DNA of 22,649 nt from positions 1 to 22,649 of IMG/VR virus record IMGVR_UViG_3300010403_000059. One strand, written 5' to 3'. Below are positions 22,635-22,649 of the stretch, piece after piece. The translations under genes were made by a program, and so were the position numbers. The notes beneath the pieces are model-generated. The model searched no databases and was not told where the DNA came from. It saw only the letters and a program-made list of their open reading frames with translations. The DNA comes from a virus. The number at the start of each line of letters is the position of its first letter. Position 1 is the first letter of the stretch.

Positions 22635-22649
22635 ACCCCGGTGACCTCC

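Overview
The window is a stretch of a tailed-phage or prophage late region. All genes lie on the + strand and are packed tightly, with many start/stop overlaps of the ATGA type. It is GC-rich and has long GC-driven shadow ORFs on the other frames. A long tail tape measure, a tail tube protein, a G/GT-type chaperone pair and a gp6-like connector point to siphovirus-type (long, non-contractile tail) morphology. Codon use and the resemblance of several proteins to those I know from Bradyrhizobium/Rhodopseudomonas-type prophages suggest an alphaproteobacterial (Rhizobiales) host. That assignment is inference, because no host gene, integrase or attachment site is visible.

Layout: (1) 2-2766 holds fibre-like genes: a collagen-like/glycine-rich protein cut by the window edge, a small conserved phage protein, an Ala/Gly/Val repeat protein and a second, charged collagen-like protein. 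(2) 2767-3641 is the gp6-like head-tail connector and a small membrane protein split by an apparent frameshift. (3) 3638-5770 is a three-gene glycan cassette inside the structural operon: a DUF115/MptE-like Rossmann protein, a GT9-like glycosyltransferase and a class I SAM methyltransferase. An unrecognised AT-richer gene follows (5758-6720). (4) 6717-9243 holds neck and tail-completion candidates, the tail tube protein, the tail assembly chaperones with a -1 frame-switched second product, and a DUF6441/gp10-like protein. (5) 9250-14162 holds the tape measure and tail-tip proteins. (6) 14163-19715 is a series of appendage or receptor-binding candidates, including LamG-like and beta-helix-like proteins. 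(7) 19712-22599 is a lysis region: a 40-residue membrane peptide, a multidomain endolysin, a stretch with decayed HNH endonuclease pieces, and a membrane protein whose best ribosome binding site faces an ATA codon, followed by small ORFs.

The genes together build the head-tail junction and tail, decorate the virion with several adhesive fibres, probably modify a surface glycan, and lyse the host. Least ordinary are the glycan cassette in the middle of the morphogenesis operon, the two frame switches (one probably programmed, one probably a lesion), the HNH remnant field next to an ATA start, the exact 21-residue repeat protein and the three-part endolysin. I see no tRNA, CRISPR array, insertion sequence or convincing internal promoter.
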